Positions 21,601 to 33,644 of a stretch of DNA of 64,000 bases are shown here, in pieces (within the stretch, counting starts at the first letter, position 1; each line of letters starts with the position of its first letter). The notes beneath the pieces are model-generated. The model was not told the DNA's origin, did not search any database, and saw only the letters and a program-made list of their open reading frames with translations. The stretch spans positions 32,558,301-32,622,300 of the forward strand of contig OU744734.1 of NCBI GenBank assembly GCA_916613615.1, in the 5' to 3' direction. Source of the DNA: Steromphala cineraria (Eukaryota; Mollusca; Gastropoda; Trochida; Trochidae). Made by a program: the position numbers and the translations under genes.

Positions 21601-21974
21601 GTTTCCTGTGCAAGTGGTCGAATGAGGGGTGCAGCTCTGACAAGGAGTGCTGCAGCAAGCGGTGTGATCGCGGGCACCCCGGGACAGATGCACGGTGCAC
21701 GAAGAGCGTGCTGCACCAGCCCTGTCTGTACACGTATCAGTGCGAGGAGCGACTCAAATGCGGCACCCACAACAAGTGCTGCTCCAAGTACTGGGGCACC
21801 TGCCGCAAACCCTCCGACTGCTGCCACAAGATGCACTACTGTCTGGAGGTGGACGGCTTCTACTACAAGCGCTGTCTCACCGGCACTGTGGTCAGTGGCA
21901 GCACTCGACCCTCGCGACTCACAATCGCTTCACTGGTCGCCATGCTTCCACTGGTCAGCGCAAACTGGCCCTAA
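21601..21974 (+). CDS. Terminal exon of a cysteine-rich secreted or GPI-linked protein, copy A
   Basis: Acceptor CTTCTTGCAG ends at 21600; the frame then runs 123 codons to TAA at 21972. It has 16 cysteines. The first six follow C-x6-C-x5-CC-x3-C-x10-C and the last six C-x6-C-x5-CC-x5-C-x10-C, both the spacing of an inhibitor cystine knot, joined by C-x5-C-x5-C-x5. After the last Cys comes a small-residue stretch (VSGS) and a hydrophobic C-terminus (TIASLVAMLPLVSA), which looks like a GPI-attachment signal. This would be extracellular, with the cysteines in disulfides. Knottin spacing occurs in many host defence, signalling and inhibitor proteins, so no function is claimed. The likely upstream exon is 17214-17338. 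Two AATAAA-type signals follow near 22530-22547. Confidence 0.75.
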
Positions 21975-24102
21975 TCTGAACAGTACAGTAGCCATGGAAG
22001 ATCGTTGTCAGCGGTGAACGTACCCACCTTTTCGGCTCTTCATGAACCCTGGCCTGAAGTCATATTACCTTTGGCATTTCAATGTTTTATCAATTGAATT
22101 GTCGTTTTAAATATATGTCTTATCTAATATCGTTTTCAGTGAGCTTTGATCTTAAGGGCTCTCGTGTACACCGCATAGAAGTTGATCCACACTAAAGCAA
22201 CACTGTCATTCAGTCACTGATTACAGGTACCTAACTTCATTCTTGCAATGTGAATTGGCCCTTCAATATGATATTGTAAGGAAGTATTTAATGTCTGCTT
22301 GAGATGTGTTACTGGTTTCTAGAGAGGTGATAAGTTGATCAGCAAAGTTTGCAATATGTTCTATCTACATCAAGCATGTTAAAGCGTTCTGGTGATCATT
22401 GCTTTAACGCAATTTTGCTTGATTAGTCAAAAGTTTAGCCTATATTATTTTCTTATCATTCATTCATATTTCTATCATACTTCCATATTTGATTATTATT
22501 GAAAAGAAACATGTATTTATCAATTTTAATAAAAACTACAAAATAAACACCGTGTTGCTCATGAAATTCAATTATACAATTGTATTCTATTGATCCGCCA
22601 TTACTGTCACATCTTGAGTATGACCGATTGAGATCATGTTAAGCTGACGTATAGCGAATTTTGACTGAGAAAGAGCAGGAAGTCATGGTCAGTGTTGAAA
22701 CAGTCAAAGACAGGGTTTCTCTGCTTGTTGACTACTTGTCATTTCCCAGAGGTTAGTGGAACAAAGAGATCGGTTGTGATCGATGTGCACTCAGGGGCAA
22801 AACAAATGATACCATTTAGATTGATAGATTAAGCTACGAGTGATTGTTACAGCTGAAACGGGATTACTTCATGTCTTCAGGAGCCAACTGAACTAAGCCG
22901 TTTTATCTTAGAGCAGTATCTGTTAACGCTTTTGAAAAACACGCCTTTCAAAAAACGTCGTTTTAAAATCTCCTTAACTAGGTGAGTTAGTGAAAATGGC
23001 CTTTATTCTTGTTTTTTTCACCACCTTGCAGACAAAATGCGTGAACAAATGAATTTCTATCAATGTTATTTATATTGATAACATCTAATATTAAAAAAAT
23101 GTATACATTTAATTACCTCTTATTCCAAATCTAAAGGTAATTTTCAAAAATGTACAGTGAAAAAGCTGTTTTAGGACCCCTTGTGTATTGATCAGTCATA
23201 CAAATAAAAGCATCGTACTCTGATGTTTGATATTGTAAGTACGTATTTCTTCACAACTTATGTGCTTATCATAGGGGTTCGTGCAGGATTGTGTGTTGTG
23301 CTCTTTTGAAAAGTTGTTATCGTTTCTTTCCCCCCTGAGTGAATAAGAATAGTAAAAGTAGTGTGCATTGGCCCTCGACTGGCCCTCTTGTGTTAGACTG
23401 ATTGGCGCTAGAGCTATATGGAATAGGACTGTAATTAGCTTGATTTAATGACGTCTTGATTCATCTCGATTGGTAAGGCGATTCAGTGTCATAAGAATTC
23501 GCAAAAGACAAAATCAATCATGACAACAGTAATTAGCTGACCACCGCTAATTAATCAATGCAATGAACTGATCCCACCCTCCTTTCGTTCTGATAACAAG
23601 TTGTTAGTAAAGTAAAGTAAAGTTGTAGATGTTAATTAAAGGATTTTACAGAGACGATAAGAATTTTCTCGAGCAATATTTCATCTTGTACTGCTTGAGG
23701 GCCAATATCTGTATAGTTTGACCACCACTAAATGTGTCTCTTAGTGACGTCACGGATATCACTTTGTGAACATGGACAGGTGTAATCATAGCTCATCGGC
23801 TGTCTAATTAGACACTAAAAATAAAACAACTGTTGTTTTTTAATGGTGTCTTTTTCTGTCTTTTTGAATGTTTTTTTATCTTCGTCGATCCATTATTTTC
23901 AAAGGGTAGATCCCATGCAACACATCATTTGTCTTGCATAACAATGGAATTATGTAAATAAAATGCCTCCAATGCAGGTAGCTAGTTATCAACATATTCG
24001 CCGTTCACAGCAAGACATTAAAATGATATACACCACGTGGTGTGGTTATCAGGTCAATATCAGAGGTTAACTATTTCGTATAACCAGGCGTGTGATGGTT
24101 AT
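21975..24102 (+). other. 3' flank of the cysteine-rich exon, unit A
   Basis: AT-rich, with no further exon seen. It includes the dispersed repeat copy at 22882-23365 (also at 15405) and possible poly-A signals at 22528 and 22542. Matched by 28597-31811 in unit B except for extra sequence there. Confidence 0.6.
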
Positions 24103-24465
24103 ATATATATATATAACCTTATCTCTTCACTTCCAAGGTGCGTTTGGTCAATGTGTTCTCGGTTCGATACCACAAACAAGTTCGGCTTCGCCTCACTTCT
24201 TTGTGGTATCGCACCTCGAAAGAACTTGCAACCACAGTGTTTTAGGGTACATCAAGGTACCCAACACCTTGAAATGTTGCTTTTGTATCAAAAACGTATG
24301 TACGAAAGAATACATAATATCAAAACAATTTTGAAACGTAGTTTATTTACAGATTTATAACTTATTTTCATATAAAATGCATCACATGGAGATATCATTT
24401 TGTTGTTTGTGCTTATCAATGATGAATGCAGACCTCAGGGTCTCCTAGTATTTTCATCATAACAC

Positions 24466-24659
24466 TCACACAAATTCACGTCGTTCACGATTAGCTGAAG
24501 TTTCAGCAAGTAGGCCGGACACAGAATCCAAGTGAACAGTGTTCCCAATCCTTTGACAAGCTGAAATCTGTTCCATGCATATGGTCTCTGTTGAATTATC
24601 CATAATAAGGTCGACGTTAATGTTGTTTGGGTAGTCAATCAAATGTCCATGTGTAATCC
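24466..24659 (-). CDS. Candidate exon in the inverted segment, copy A
   Basis: Mirror of the block at 32933-33126. On the minus strand an acceptor TTCGTTTCAG precedes a frame with INVDLIMDNSTETICMEQ and ending ANRERREFV, then TGA. See the unit B entry for the reasoning. Family not recognised. Confidence 0.35.
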
Positions 24660-25160
24660 CTGAAACGAAAGTGTAACGTCAGTTGTTAAAATTATACACC
24701 GGTGATCTTTGTAAATTGCTTTTCGATGTTTGACTTAATTGCTTAATGTTGATCTCTCTCTAGGTATAAAGATGTTTGCTAATTATATTTCAAAACATTT
24801 TGAATCTGACTTTTGAATAATGTTAGAGTATACTTTTTAATGGACCAATCATAATTGGTTATTTGTAAGAAAGAAACTTACTAAATTAATTACAATTTCA
24901 GAATTATAAGCTTATTAGCACCACGTTACATGTATTTATCAATATTATGTATACATTGCTATTTACATTACTAAATGATATTAAATATAATAATTAAATT
25001 AAGAATAATTTTTCAACAGCAAAATGCATAAATATGAACTTGATTGTTGACAGCATGTTTTATACCATGTTAAGCCTGTGTAACATATACTTCAGCATTT
25101 TCGTAGATCCACACATAAATAACATTCAACAGCATGAATATATTTAAAGATTCAACTCAC

Positions 25161-25271
25161 CTTTACTTTCTCCTGAAAAGACCTTGAAACACGGCCATAA
25201 ATTTGTTCAAAACATGAGACCACTTCATTTTCGTCTCCACCTTCAAACCATGTGCTTTCGATTGTGTACAG
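25161..25271 (-). CDS. Candidate exon in the inverted segment, copy A
   Basis: Mirror of 32335-32445. A minus-strand block of 37 codons, with FEGGDENEVVSCFEQIYGR in the middle, followed by AAG-GTGAGT, a good splice donor. Family not recognised. Confidence 0.35.
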
Positions 25272-25715
25272 CTAGTGCGATATAAGATTTACTTAAACTC
25301 CGTGCATCACAAGATGAAATTGACAGTGCAGCAACACCTTTTGCTTCATAAAGAGGGAAATATTTGATAGACTGAATAGTGTTTTTATCATAAGAATATC
25401 ATTTGCCATAAACCACAACTTCGATGACGTTTTTGACAAATTGTGTTCACATTATGTAATTTCAGTTCAATGTAGAATTTTGGTGGGTTTTTTAAAAGTT
25501 AAACAACTAGAAACAGATTATTTCTTGCTCAGATTTGTCTGATTGACAACTTCGCCATGACATGCTCAATCTGCACGTGAAATTCGCGTATTGTGCAAAT
25601 GAAATGTTAAGAAGTGGCGTGTATTTAAGTTTTACCCCACAACAACCACTATCAAATAACTAAATATCTGGTTGATGTTCTACTTTTGTTAAAATGCAAA
25701 TTGGTAAAGCCATGT

Positions 25716-25823
25716 GGTGTATGTGAGATAATGACAACATCTTCGTGGCTATCGGATATAACCTTCTCGCTGTCGCTTGAAGGTTATATCTGATACCCAC
25801 TCGGCTGTAGGTCATTATCTCAA
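25716..25823. repeat. Palindrome at the inversion edge
   Basis: GTGAGATAATGAC ... CTATCGGATATAACCTTC is mirrored by GAAGGTTATATCTGATAC ... GTCATTATCTCAAC around a 7-base centre, with roughly 80 percent pairing by eye. In unit B (31813-31890) about 29 bases of the centre are missing. A hairpin of this size could promote inversion or deletion. Confidence 0.75.
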
Positions 25824-25929
25824 CCATATCCATCTTCAAATTATTATTTTTGAACTTAAGAAATGATGAATTGTGGTAAAGTCAAAGTTTTAACTATGCC
25901 ATTTGAAAAATAACTCTTATTAAGTTTTG

Positions 25930-26030
25930 CAAATTGCAAATGTTAAAGCAATATGCCATCTTGAACTGGTGAAGTTCTCACTCCCATACGCAGAAGCTTA
26001 CACTCTGACAACTGAGCTATTGCAACAGCA
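25930..26030 (-). other. Decayed tRNA-like sequence at the satellite edge
   Basis: On the minus strand GCAATAGCTCAGTTGTCAGA matches the start of a tRNA: acceptor, TA, D-stem GCTC, loop AGTTGTCA, GAGT. TAGCTCAGTTG fits the pol III A-box consensus exactly. About 45 bases on, CCAGTTCAAGATGG is a weak B-box-like T-arm, and GCAATA can pair with TATTGC after it. Too decayed to be a working tRNA; probably a SINE head. The same block precedes the second array (33585-33665). Confidence 0.45.
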
Positions 26031-27889
26031 CTGATGGAGTGGGTATGTTGACAACTGAGCTATTGCAACAGCACTGATGGAGTGGGTATGTTGACAACTG
26101 AGCTATTGCAACAGCACTGATGGAGTAGGTATGTTGACAACTGAGCTATTGCAACAGCACTGATGGAGTAGGTATGTTGACAACTGAGCTATTGCAACAG
26201 CACTGATGGAGTAGGTATGTTGACAACTGAGCTATTGCAACAGCACCGATGGAGTAGGTATGTTGACAACTGAGCTATTGCAACAGCACTGATGGAGAAG
26301 GTATGTTGACAACTGAGCTATTGCAACAGCACTGATGGAGTGGGTATGTTGACAACTGAGCTATTGCAACAGCACTGATGGAGTGGGTATGTTGACAACT
26401 GAGCTATTGCAACAGCACTGATGGAGTAGGTATGTTGACAACTGAGCTATTGCAACAGCACCGATGGAGTAGGTATGTTGACAACTGAGCTATTGCAACA
26501 GCACCGATGGAGTAGGTATGTTGACAACTGAGCTATTGCAACAGCACCGATGGAGTGGGTATGTTGACAACTGAGCTATTGCAACAGCACTGATGGAGTG
26601 GGTATGTTGACAACTGAGCTATTGCAACAGCACCGATGGAGTAGGTATGTTGACAACTGAGCTATTGCAACAGCACCGATGGAGTAGGTATGTTGACAAC
26701 TGAGCTATTGCAACAGCACTGATGGAGAAGGTATGTTGACAACTGAGCTATTGCAACAGCACTAATGGAGTAGGTATGTTGACAACTGAGCTATTGCAAC
26801 AGCACTGATGGAGTGGGTATGTTGACAACTGAGCTATTGCAACAGCACTGATGGAGTAGGTATGTTGACAACTGAGCTATTGCAACAGCACTGATGGAGT
26901 GGGTATGTTGACAACTGAGCTATTGCAACAGCACCGATGGAGTAGGTATGTTGACAACTGAGCTATTGCAACAGCACCGATGGAGTAGGTATGTTGACAA
27001 CTGAGCTATTGCAACAGCACCGATGGAGTAGGTATGTTGACAACTGAGCTATTGCAACAGCACCGATGGAGTAGGTATGTTGACAACTGAGCTATTGCAA
27101 CAGCACCGATGGAGTAGGTATGTTGACAACTGAGCTATTGCAACAGCACTGATGGAGTGGGTATGTTGACAACTGAGCTATTGCAACAGCACTGATGGAG
27201 AAGGTGTGTTGACAACTGAGCTATTGCAACAGCACTGATGGAGTAGGTATGTTGACAACTGAGCTATTGCAACAGCACCGATGGAGTAGGTATGTTGACA
27301 ACTGAGCTATTGCAACAGCACTGATGGAGTAGGTATGTTGACAACTGAGCTATTGCAACAGCACTGATGGAGTGGGTATGTTGACAACTGAGCTATTGCA
27401 ACAGCACTGATGGAGTGGGTATGTTGACAACTGAGCTATTGCAACAGCACTGATGGAGTAGGTATGTTGACAACTGAGCTATTGCAACAGCACTGATGGA
27501 GTGGGTATGTTGACAACTGAGCTATTGCAACAGCACTGATGGAGTAGGTATGTTGACAACTGAGCTATTGCAACAGCACTGATGGAGTAGGTATGTTGAC
27601 AACTGAGCTATTGCAACAGCACTGATGGAGTAGGTATGTTGACAACTGAGCTATTGCAACAGCACCGATGGAGTAGGTATGTTGACAACTGAGCTATTGC
27701 AACAGCACTGATGGAGTAGGTATGTTGACAACTGAGCTATTGCAACAGCACCGATGGAGTAGGTATGTTGACAACTGAGCTATTGCAACAGCACCGATGG
27801 AGTAGGTATGTTGACAACTGAGCTATTGCAACAGCACCGATGGAGTAGGTATGTTGACAACTGAGCTATTGCAACAGCACTGATGGAGA
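26006..27889. repeat. 43 bp satellite, array A (about 44 units)
   Basis: Monomer TGACAACTGAGCTATTGCAA + CAGCAC(T/C)GATGGAG + (TA/TG/AA)GGTATGT, exactly 43 bases. Variation is almost confined to C/T after CAGCAC and to the two bases after GGAG. Each unit on the minus strand carries the A-box-like TAGCTCAGTTG. The first monomer runs directly out of the tRNA-like block. Confidence 0.97.
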
Positions 27890-28222
27890 AAACTCTGGAT
27901 TATCGAAAATGCCGCCGCACTAGTACTCATATTACTGGCTGTAACTTTACTTTTTTCTACTTAGCTTTCCAGAAGTCTTATTCATAAGTTACTGCTTATA
28001 CCTGGAGGAAACGATTTTGACATGTTCACTTTCAAAGTCAAAGGTCAAGGTCACGAGTTATGTAATCACTATAAGAATTCCTTGCAAACACGATAACTTT
28101 AAAAGTTTTTATGCTATGAAGCTCTTAACTTGGTATATAGTATCCTTGTATGAGTACATAATTTTAAGAAGGCGTTGTACCCCTTATACGCGTTTACAGA
28201 ATTCACCTGTTACTTCTTGCAG

Positions 28223-28596
28223 GTTTCCTGTGCAAGTGGTCGAATGAGGGGTGCAGCTCTGACAAGGAGTGCTGCAGCAAGCGGTGTGATCGCGGGCACC
28301 CCGGGACAGATGCACGGTGCACGAAGAGCGTGCTGCACCAGCCCTGTCTGTACACGTATCAGTGCGAGGAGCGACTCAAATGCGGCACCCACAACAAGTG
28401 CTGCTCCAAGTACTGGGGCACCTGCCGCAAACCCTCCGACTGCTGCCACAAGATGCACTACTGTCTGGAGGTGGACGGCTTCTACTACAAGCGCTGTCTC
28501 ACCGGCACTGTGGTCAGTGGCAGCACTCGACCCTCGCGACTCACAATCGCTTCACTGGTCGCCATGCTTCCACTGGTCAGCGCAAACTGGCCCTAA
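28223..28596 (+). CDS. Cysteine-rich terminal exon, copy B
   Basis: Identical at every base to the exon at 21601-21974, including acceptor and stop. The duplicated unit starts only about 330 bases before the acceptor, so copy B has no upstream exon of its own. It could be used as an alternative last exon of the same transcript, giving the same protein with another 3' end, or be silent. Same 16 cysteines and hydrophobic tail. Confidence 0.65.
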
Positions 28597-30536
28597 TCTG
28601 AACAGTACAGTAGCCATGGAAGATCGTTGTCAGCGGTGAACGTACCCACCTTTTCGGCTCTTCGTGAACCCTGGCCTGAAGTCATATTACCTTTGGCATT
28701 TCAATGTTTTATCAATTGAATTGTCGTTTTAAATATATGTCTTATCTAATAACGTTCTCAGTGAGCTTTGATCTTAAGGGCTCTCGTGTACACCGCATAG
28801 AAGTTGATCCACACTAAAGCAACGCTGTCATTCAGTCACTGATTACAGGTATCTAACTTCATTCTTGCAATGTGAATTGGCCCTTCAATATGATATTGTA
28901 AGGAAGTATTTAATGTCTGCTTGAGATGTGTTACTGGTTTCTAGAGAGGTGATAAGTTGATCAGCAAAGTTTGCAATATGTTCTATCTACATCAAGCATG
29001 TTGAAGCGTTCTGGTGATCATTGCTTTAACGCAATTTTGCTTGATTAGTCAAAAGTTTAGCCTATATTATTTTCTTATCATTCATTCATATTTCTATCAT
29101 ACTTCCATATTTGATTATTATTGAAAAGAAACATGTATTTATCAATTTTAATAAAAACTACAAAATAAACACCGTGTTGCTCATGAAATTCAATTATACA
29201 ATTGTATTCTATTGATCCGCCATTACTGTCACATCTTGAGTATGACCGATTGAGATCATGTTTTGACTGAGAAAGAGAAGGAAGTCATGGTCAGTGTTGA
29301 AACAGTCAAAGACAGGGTTTCTCTGCTTGTTGACTACTTGTCATTTCCCAGAGGTTAGTGGAACAAAGAGATCGGTTGTGATCGATGTGCACTCAGGGGC
29401 AAAACAAATGATACCATTTAGATTGATAGATTAAGCTACGAGTGATTGTTACAGCTGAAACGGGATTACTTCATGTCTTCAGGAGCCAACTGAACTAAGC
29501 CGTTTTATCTTAGAGCAGTATCTGTTAACGCTTTTGAAAAACACGCCTTTCAAAAAACGTCGTTTTAAAATCTCCTTAACTAGGTGAGTTAGTGAAAATA
29601 GCCTTTATTCTAGTCTTTTTCACCACCTTGCAGACAAAATGCGTGAACAAATGAATTTCTATCAATGTTATTTATATTGATAACATCTAATATTAAAAAA
29701 ATGTATACATTTAATAACTCTTATTCCAAATCTAAAGGTAATTTTCAAAAATGTACAGTGAAAAAGCTGTTTTAGGACCCCTTGTGTATTGATCAGTCAT
29801 ACAAATAAAAGCATCGTACTCTGATGTTTGATATTGTAAGTACGTATTTCTTCACAACTTATGTGCTTATCATAGGGGTTCGTGCAGGATTGTGTGTTGT
29901 GCTCTTTTGAAAAGTTGTTATCGTTTCTTTCCCCCCTGAGTGAATAAGAATAGTAAAAGTAGTGTGCATTGGCCCTCGACTGGCCCTCTTGTGTTAGACT
30001 GATTGGCGCGCTAGAGCTATATGGAATAGGACTGTAATTAGCTTGATTTAATGACGTCTTGATTCATCTCGATTGGTAAGGCGATTCAGTGTCATAAGAA
30101 TTCGCAAAAGACAAAATCAATCATGACAACAGTAATTAGCTGACCACCGCTAATTAATCAATGCAATGAACTGATCCCACCCTCCTTTCGTTCTGATAAC
30201 AAGTTGTTAGTAAAGTAAAGTAAAGTTGTAGATGTTAATTAAAGGATTTTACAGAGACGATAAGAATGTTCTCGAGCAATATTTCATCTTGTACTGCTTG
30301 AGGGCCAATATCTGTATAGTTTGACCACCACTAAATTTGTCTCTTAGTGACGTCACGGATATCACTTTGTGAACATGGACAGGTGTAATCATAGCTCATC
30401 GGCTGTCTAATTAGACACTAAAAATAAAACAACTGTTGTTTTTTAATGGTGTCTTTTTCTGTATTTTTGAATTTTTTTTTATCTTGGTCGATCCATTATT
30501 TTCAAAGGGTAGATCCCATGCAACACATCATTTGTC
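28597..30536 (+). other. 3' flank of exon copy B
   Basis: Matches 21975-23933 with scattered substitutions and a few short gaps (for example 14 bases missing near 29262). It contains the third copy of the dispersed repeat at 29480-29960. No further exon seen. Confidence 0.6.
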
Positions 30537-31647
30537 AACCATGAAAAGTGCCGTTTTAAGCTCTCTTAGGGAAGATACCGGTTAGGTCGATGGCTTGCTT
30601 GTGAGGTTTATAGCATGTATCATGTACTTCAGAAACAATACCAGGTGCTGGTCACGGTTCACCTACTCCTGAGCTCACGATCAAGTGTTAAACATCCACT
30701 AACCTCCACTTTACCACTTCTCCATTTTCGTTCAAAGATTTTTCAACAAAATAAAAACTGGACATGATTTTTGTTAATTTGTCCAATAAACACCTTTAAT
30801 TAGCCTTTCATTAAAACAGCGTAATTGTTGGCTGTGAAAGACCCACCTTGGTTAGGGGTCATAAACCTCGCGAAACAGACTATTCAGAGTAAGGTATCAT
30901 TATTTCAACTTAAATACAGCCTAAATAATTGTTTAATTACCATTTATGTGAATATTTCTTTGCACCAAATGCTTAGTAGTGTTACATTGTCGAATAATTT
31001 ATCTGAGTGGAAAACATGTTCTGAAAATCGTTAATTATTGTTTTTTTTCTGTGGTATTGGTACGATAGATCAGGGATCATATATAGATAACGAGGCGGAT
31101 TCTGTTTCTGACGTCACAAAAAGGGGGTGTGACCAGTCATGCATTCACAGATTTGTGGCCAGATTGGTCTAAGCGGTCTATCAAAAGTGAGTTTCATTAC
31201 CAAACTGTAGCGACCTTTGACGCATTATACAATATTGTAATCTGACTTTCATATATTCCAAAGAAAATAGTGAAATACGTTTGTGGTTATGTGAACTTTA
31301 ACCCTCCTTCCAGGAACCGGTCTCGGTACCTGAAAACAGATCATAGAGACTGTCGCCATACAAATATGTTTTTTAACCAGCAATTGGACGACTTTCTCTG
31401 CATAACAATATTCGATTGGATGAAAGCCATAGCAAGGTAAACATAGCCATGAACTAGATTAGCGTAAACTTGTGGGACAGCGAGGAGGCAGAGCAATCCT
31501 CAATGATCTTGCTATGACCTTGACCTTTGTGGTGGCAACTTGTTCAACATTTTGCACTTCTCTATAGATGATTTATACCAAATTATAAACCTTTAGTGAC
31601 ACTCTGTTGTTCTTTGAGGTCTTTATATATCTTAATTTCCTTCTGAC
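30537..31647. other. Sequence present only in unit B
   Basis: Unit A goes from CATTTGTC straight to TTGCATAACAATGG; unit B has about 1.1 kb between the same points. Terminal inverted repeats or an obvious target duplication are not visible. It may be an insertion in B or a deletion in A. Contains only short ORFs (up to 69 codons) without motifs. Confidence 0.75.
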
Positions 31648-32334
31648 TTGCATAACAATGGAATTATGTAAATAAAATGCCTCCAATGCAGGTAGTTAGT
31701 TATTATTCTCCATTCACAGCAAGACATTAAAATGATATACACCACGTGGTGTGGTTATCAGGTCAATATCAGAGGTTAACTATTTCCTATAACCAGGCGT
31801 GTGATGGTTATGGTTGAGATAATGACCTACAGCCGAGTGGGTATCGGTTATATCCGATAGCCACGAGGATGTTGTCATTATCTCACATACACCACATGGC
31901 TTAACCAATTTGCATTTTAACAAAAGTAGAACATCAACCAAATATTTAGTTATTTGATAGTTGTTGTGGGGTAAAACTTAAATACACGCCACTTCTTAAC
32001 ATTTCATTTGCACAATACGCGAATTTCACGTGCAGATTGAGCATGTCATGGCGAAGTTGTCAATCAGACAAAGCTGAGCAAGAAATAATCTGTTTCTAGT
32101 TGTTTAACTTTTAAAAAACCCACCAAAATTCTACATTGAACTGAAATTACATAATGTGAACACAATTTGTCAAAAACGTCATCGAAGTTGTGGTTTATGG
32201 CAAATGATATTCTTATGATAAAAACACTATTCAGTCTATCAAATATTTCCCTCTTTATGAAGCAAAAGGTGTTGCTGCACTGTCAATTTCATCTTGTGAT
32301 GCACGGAGTTTAAGTAAATCTTATATCGCACTAG

Positions 32335-32445
32335 CTGTACACAATCGAAAGCACATGGTTTGAAGGTGGAGACGAAAATGAAGTGGTCTCATGTTTTGAA
32401 CAAATTTATGGCCGTGTTTCAAGGTCTTTTCAGGAGAAAGTAAAG
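32335..32445 (+). CDS. Candidate exon in the invertible segment, copy B
   Basis: After CACTAG a 37-codon frame reads YTIESTWFEGGDENEVVSCF and ends EKVK, followed by AAAG-GTGAGTTG, a good donor. Codon look and donor suggest a real or recently real exon. With this donor the block is phase 0, whereas the next candidate exon reads best with one base carried over, so the pair does not join cleanly. Family not recognised. Confidence 0.38.
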
Positions 32446-32932
32446 GTGAGTTGAATCTTTAAATATATTCATGCTGTTGAATGTTATTTATGTGTGGATC
32501 TACGAAAATGCTGAAGTATATGTTACACAGGCTTAACATGGTATAAAACATGCTGTCAACAACCAAGTTCATATTTATGCATTTTGCTGTTGAAAAATTA
32601 TTCTTAATTTAATTATTATATTTAATATCATTTAGTAATGTAAATAGCAATGTATACATAATATTGATAAATACATGTAACGTGGTGCTAATAAGCTTAT
32701 AATTCTGAAATTGTAATTAATTTAGTAAGTTTCTTTCTTACAAATAACCAATTATGATTGGTCCATTAAAAAGTATACTCTAACATTATTCAAAAGTCAG
32801 ATTCAAAATGTTTTGAAATATAATTAGCAAACATCTTTATACCTAGAGAGAGATCAACATTAAGCAATTAAGTCAAACATCGAAAAGCAATTTACAAAGA
32901 TCACCGGTGTATAATTAACACTTTCGTTTCAG

Positions 32933-33126
32933 GGATTACACATGGACATTTGATTGACTACCCAAACAACATTAACGTCGACCTTATTATGGATAATTCA
33001 ACAGAGACCATATGCATGGAACAGATTTCAGCTTGTCAAAGGATTGGGAACACTGTTCACTTGGATTCTGTGTCCGGCCTACTTGCTGAAACTTCAGCTA
33101 ATCGTGAACGACGTGAATTTGTGTGA
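32933..33126 (+). CDS. Candidate terminal exon in the invertible segment, copy B
   Basis: Acceptor CTTTCGTTTCAG ends at 32932. Reading from the third base, 63 codons are open: ITHGHLIDYPNNINVDLIMD and so on, to EFV and TGA at 33124. A second frame over the same bases is also open (67 codons) but starts after a stop. Family not recognised. Also present reversed at 24466-24659. Confidence 0.38.
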
Positions 33127-33644
33127 GTGTTATGATGAAAATACTAGGAGACCCTGAGGTCTGCATTCATCATTGATAAGCACAAACAACAAAATGATAT
33201 CTCCATGTGATGCATTTTATATGAAAATAAGTTATAAATCTGTAAATAAACTACGTTTCAAAATTGTTTTGATATTATGTATTCTTTCGTACATACGTTT
33301 TTGATACAAAAGCAACATTTCAAGGTGTTGGGTACCTTGATGTACCCTAAAACACTGTGGTTGCAAGTTCTTTCGAGGTGCGAAGCCGAACTTGTTTGTG
33401 GTATCGAACCGAGAACACATTGACCAAACGCACCTTGGAAGTGAAGAGATAAGGTTATATATATATATCCATCTTCAAATTATTATTTTTGAACTTTAGA
33501 AATAATGAATTGTGGTAAAGTCAAAGTTTTAACTATGCCATTTGAAAAATAACTCTTATTAAGTTTTGCAAATTGCAAATGTTAAAGCAATTTGCCATCT
33601 TGAACTGGTGAAGTTCTCACTCCCATACGCAGAAGCTTACACTC

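Larger units (their letters stand above)
24103..25824 (-). repeat. 1.7 kb segment, orientation opposite to unit B
   Basis: The reverse complement of this block equals 31812-33464 with few differences. The flanks stay in the same order: GTGATGGTTAT on the left and ATATCCATCTTCAAATTATT on the right in both units. The left edge is GGTTAT plus (TA)n plus ATAACC; the right edge abuts the palindrome at 25716-25823. It carries two candidate minus-strand exons, at 25161-25271 and 24466-24659. Confidence 0.92.
21268..27889 (+). repeat. Tandem duplication, unit A
   Basis: Begins at AACTCTGGATTATCGA, which recurs at 27892. From here to about 23933 it matches unit B at an offset of 6622 bases, with only scattered differences. 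After that, 23934-24102 matches 31651-31811. The 1.7 kb block 24103-25824 matches in inverted orientation, and the satellite ends the unit. Contains the cysteine-rich exon at 21601. Confidence 0.92.
31812..33464 (+). repeat. 1.7 kb segment, inverted relative to unit A
   Basis: Reverse complement of 24103-25824. Differences are small: about 29 bases missing from the palindrome centre, 14 bases missing before the second candidate exon and about 20 bases missing near 33380. Candidate exons are on the plus strand here. Confidence 0.92.

Noticed and set aside
21508..22017. A 169-codon frame over the cysteine-rich exon (and its twin at 28175)
   Set aside because: It crosses the splice acceptor and is Ala/Thr-rich; the frame with 16 ordered cysteines is the likely one.
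26006..26050. Functional tRNA genes in every satellite unit
   Set aside because: Units hold only the A-box half; there is no anticodon or T arm and no B-box.
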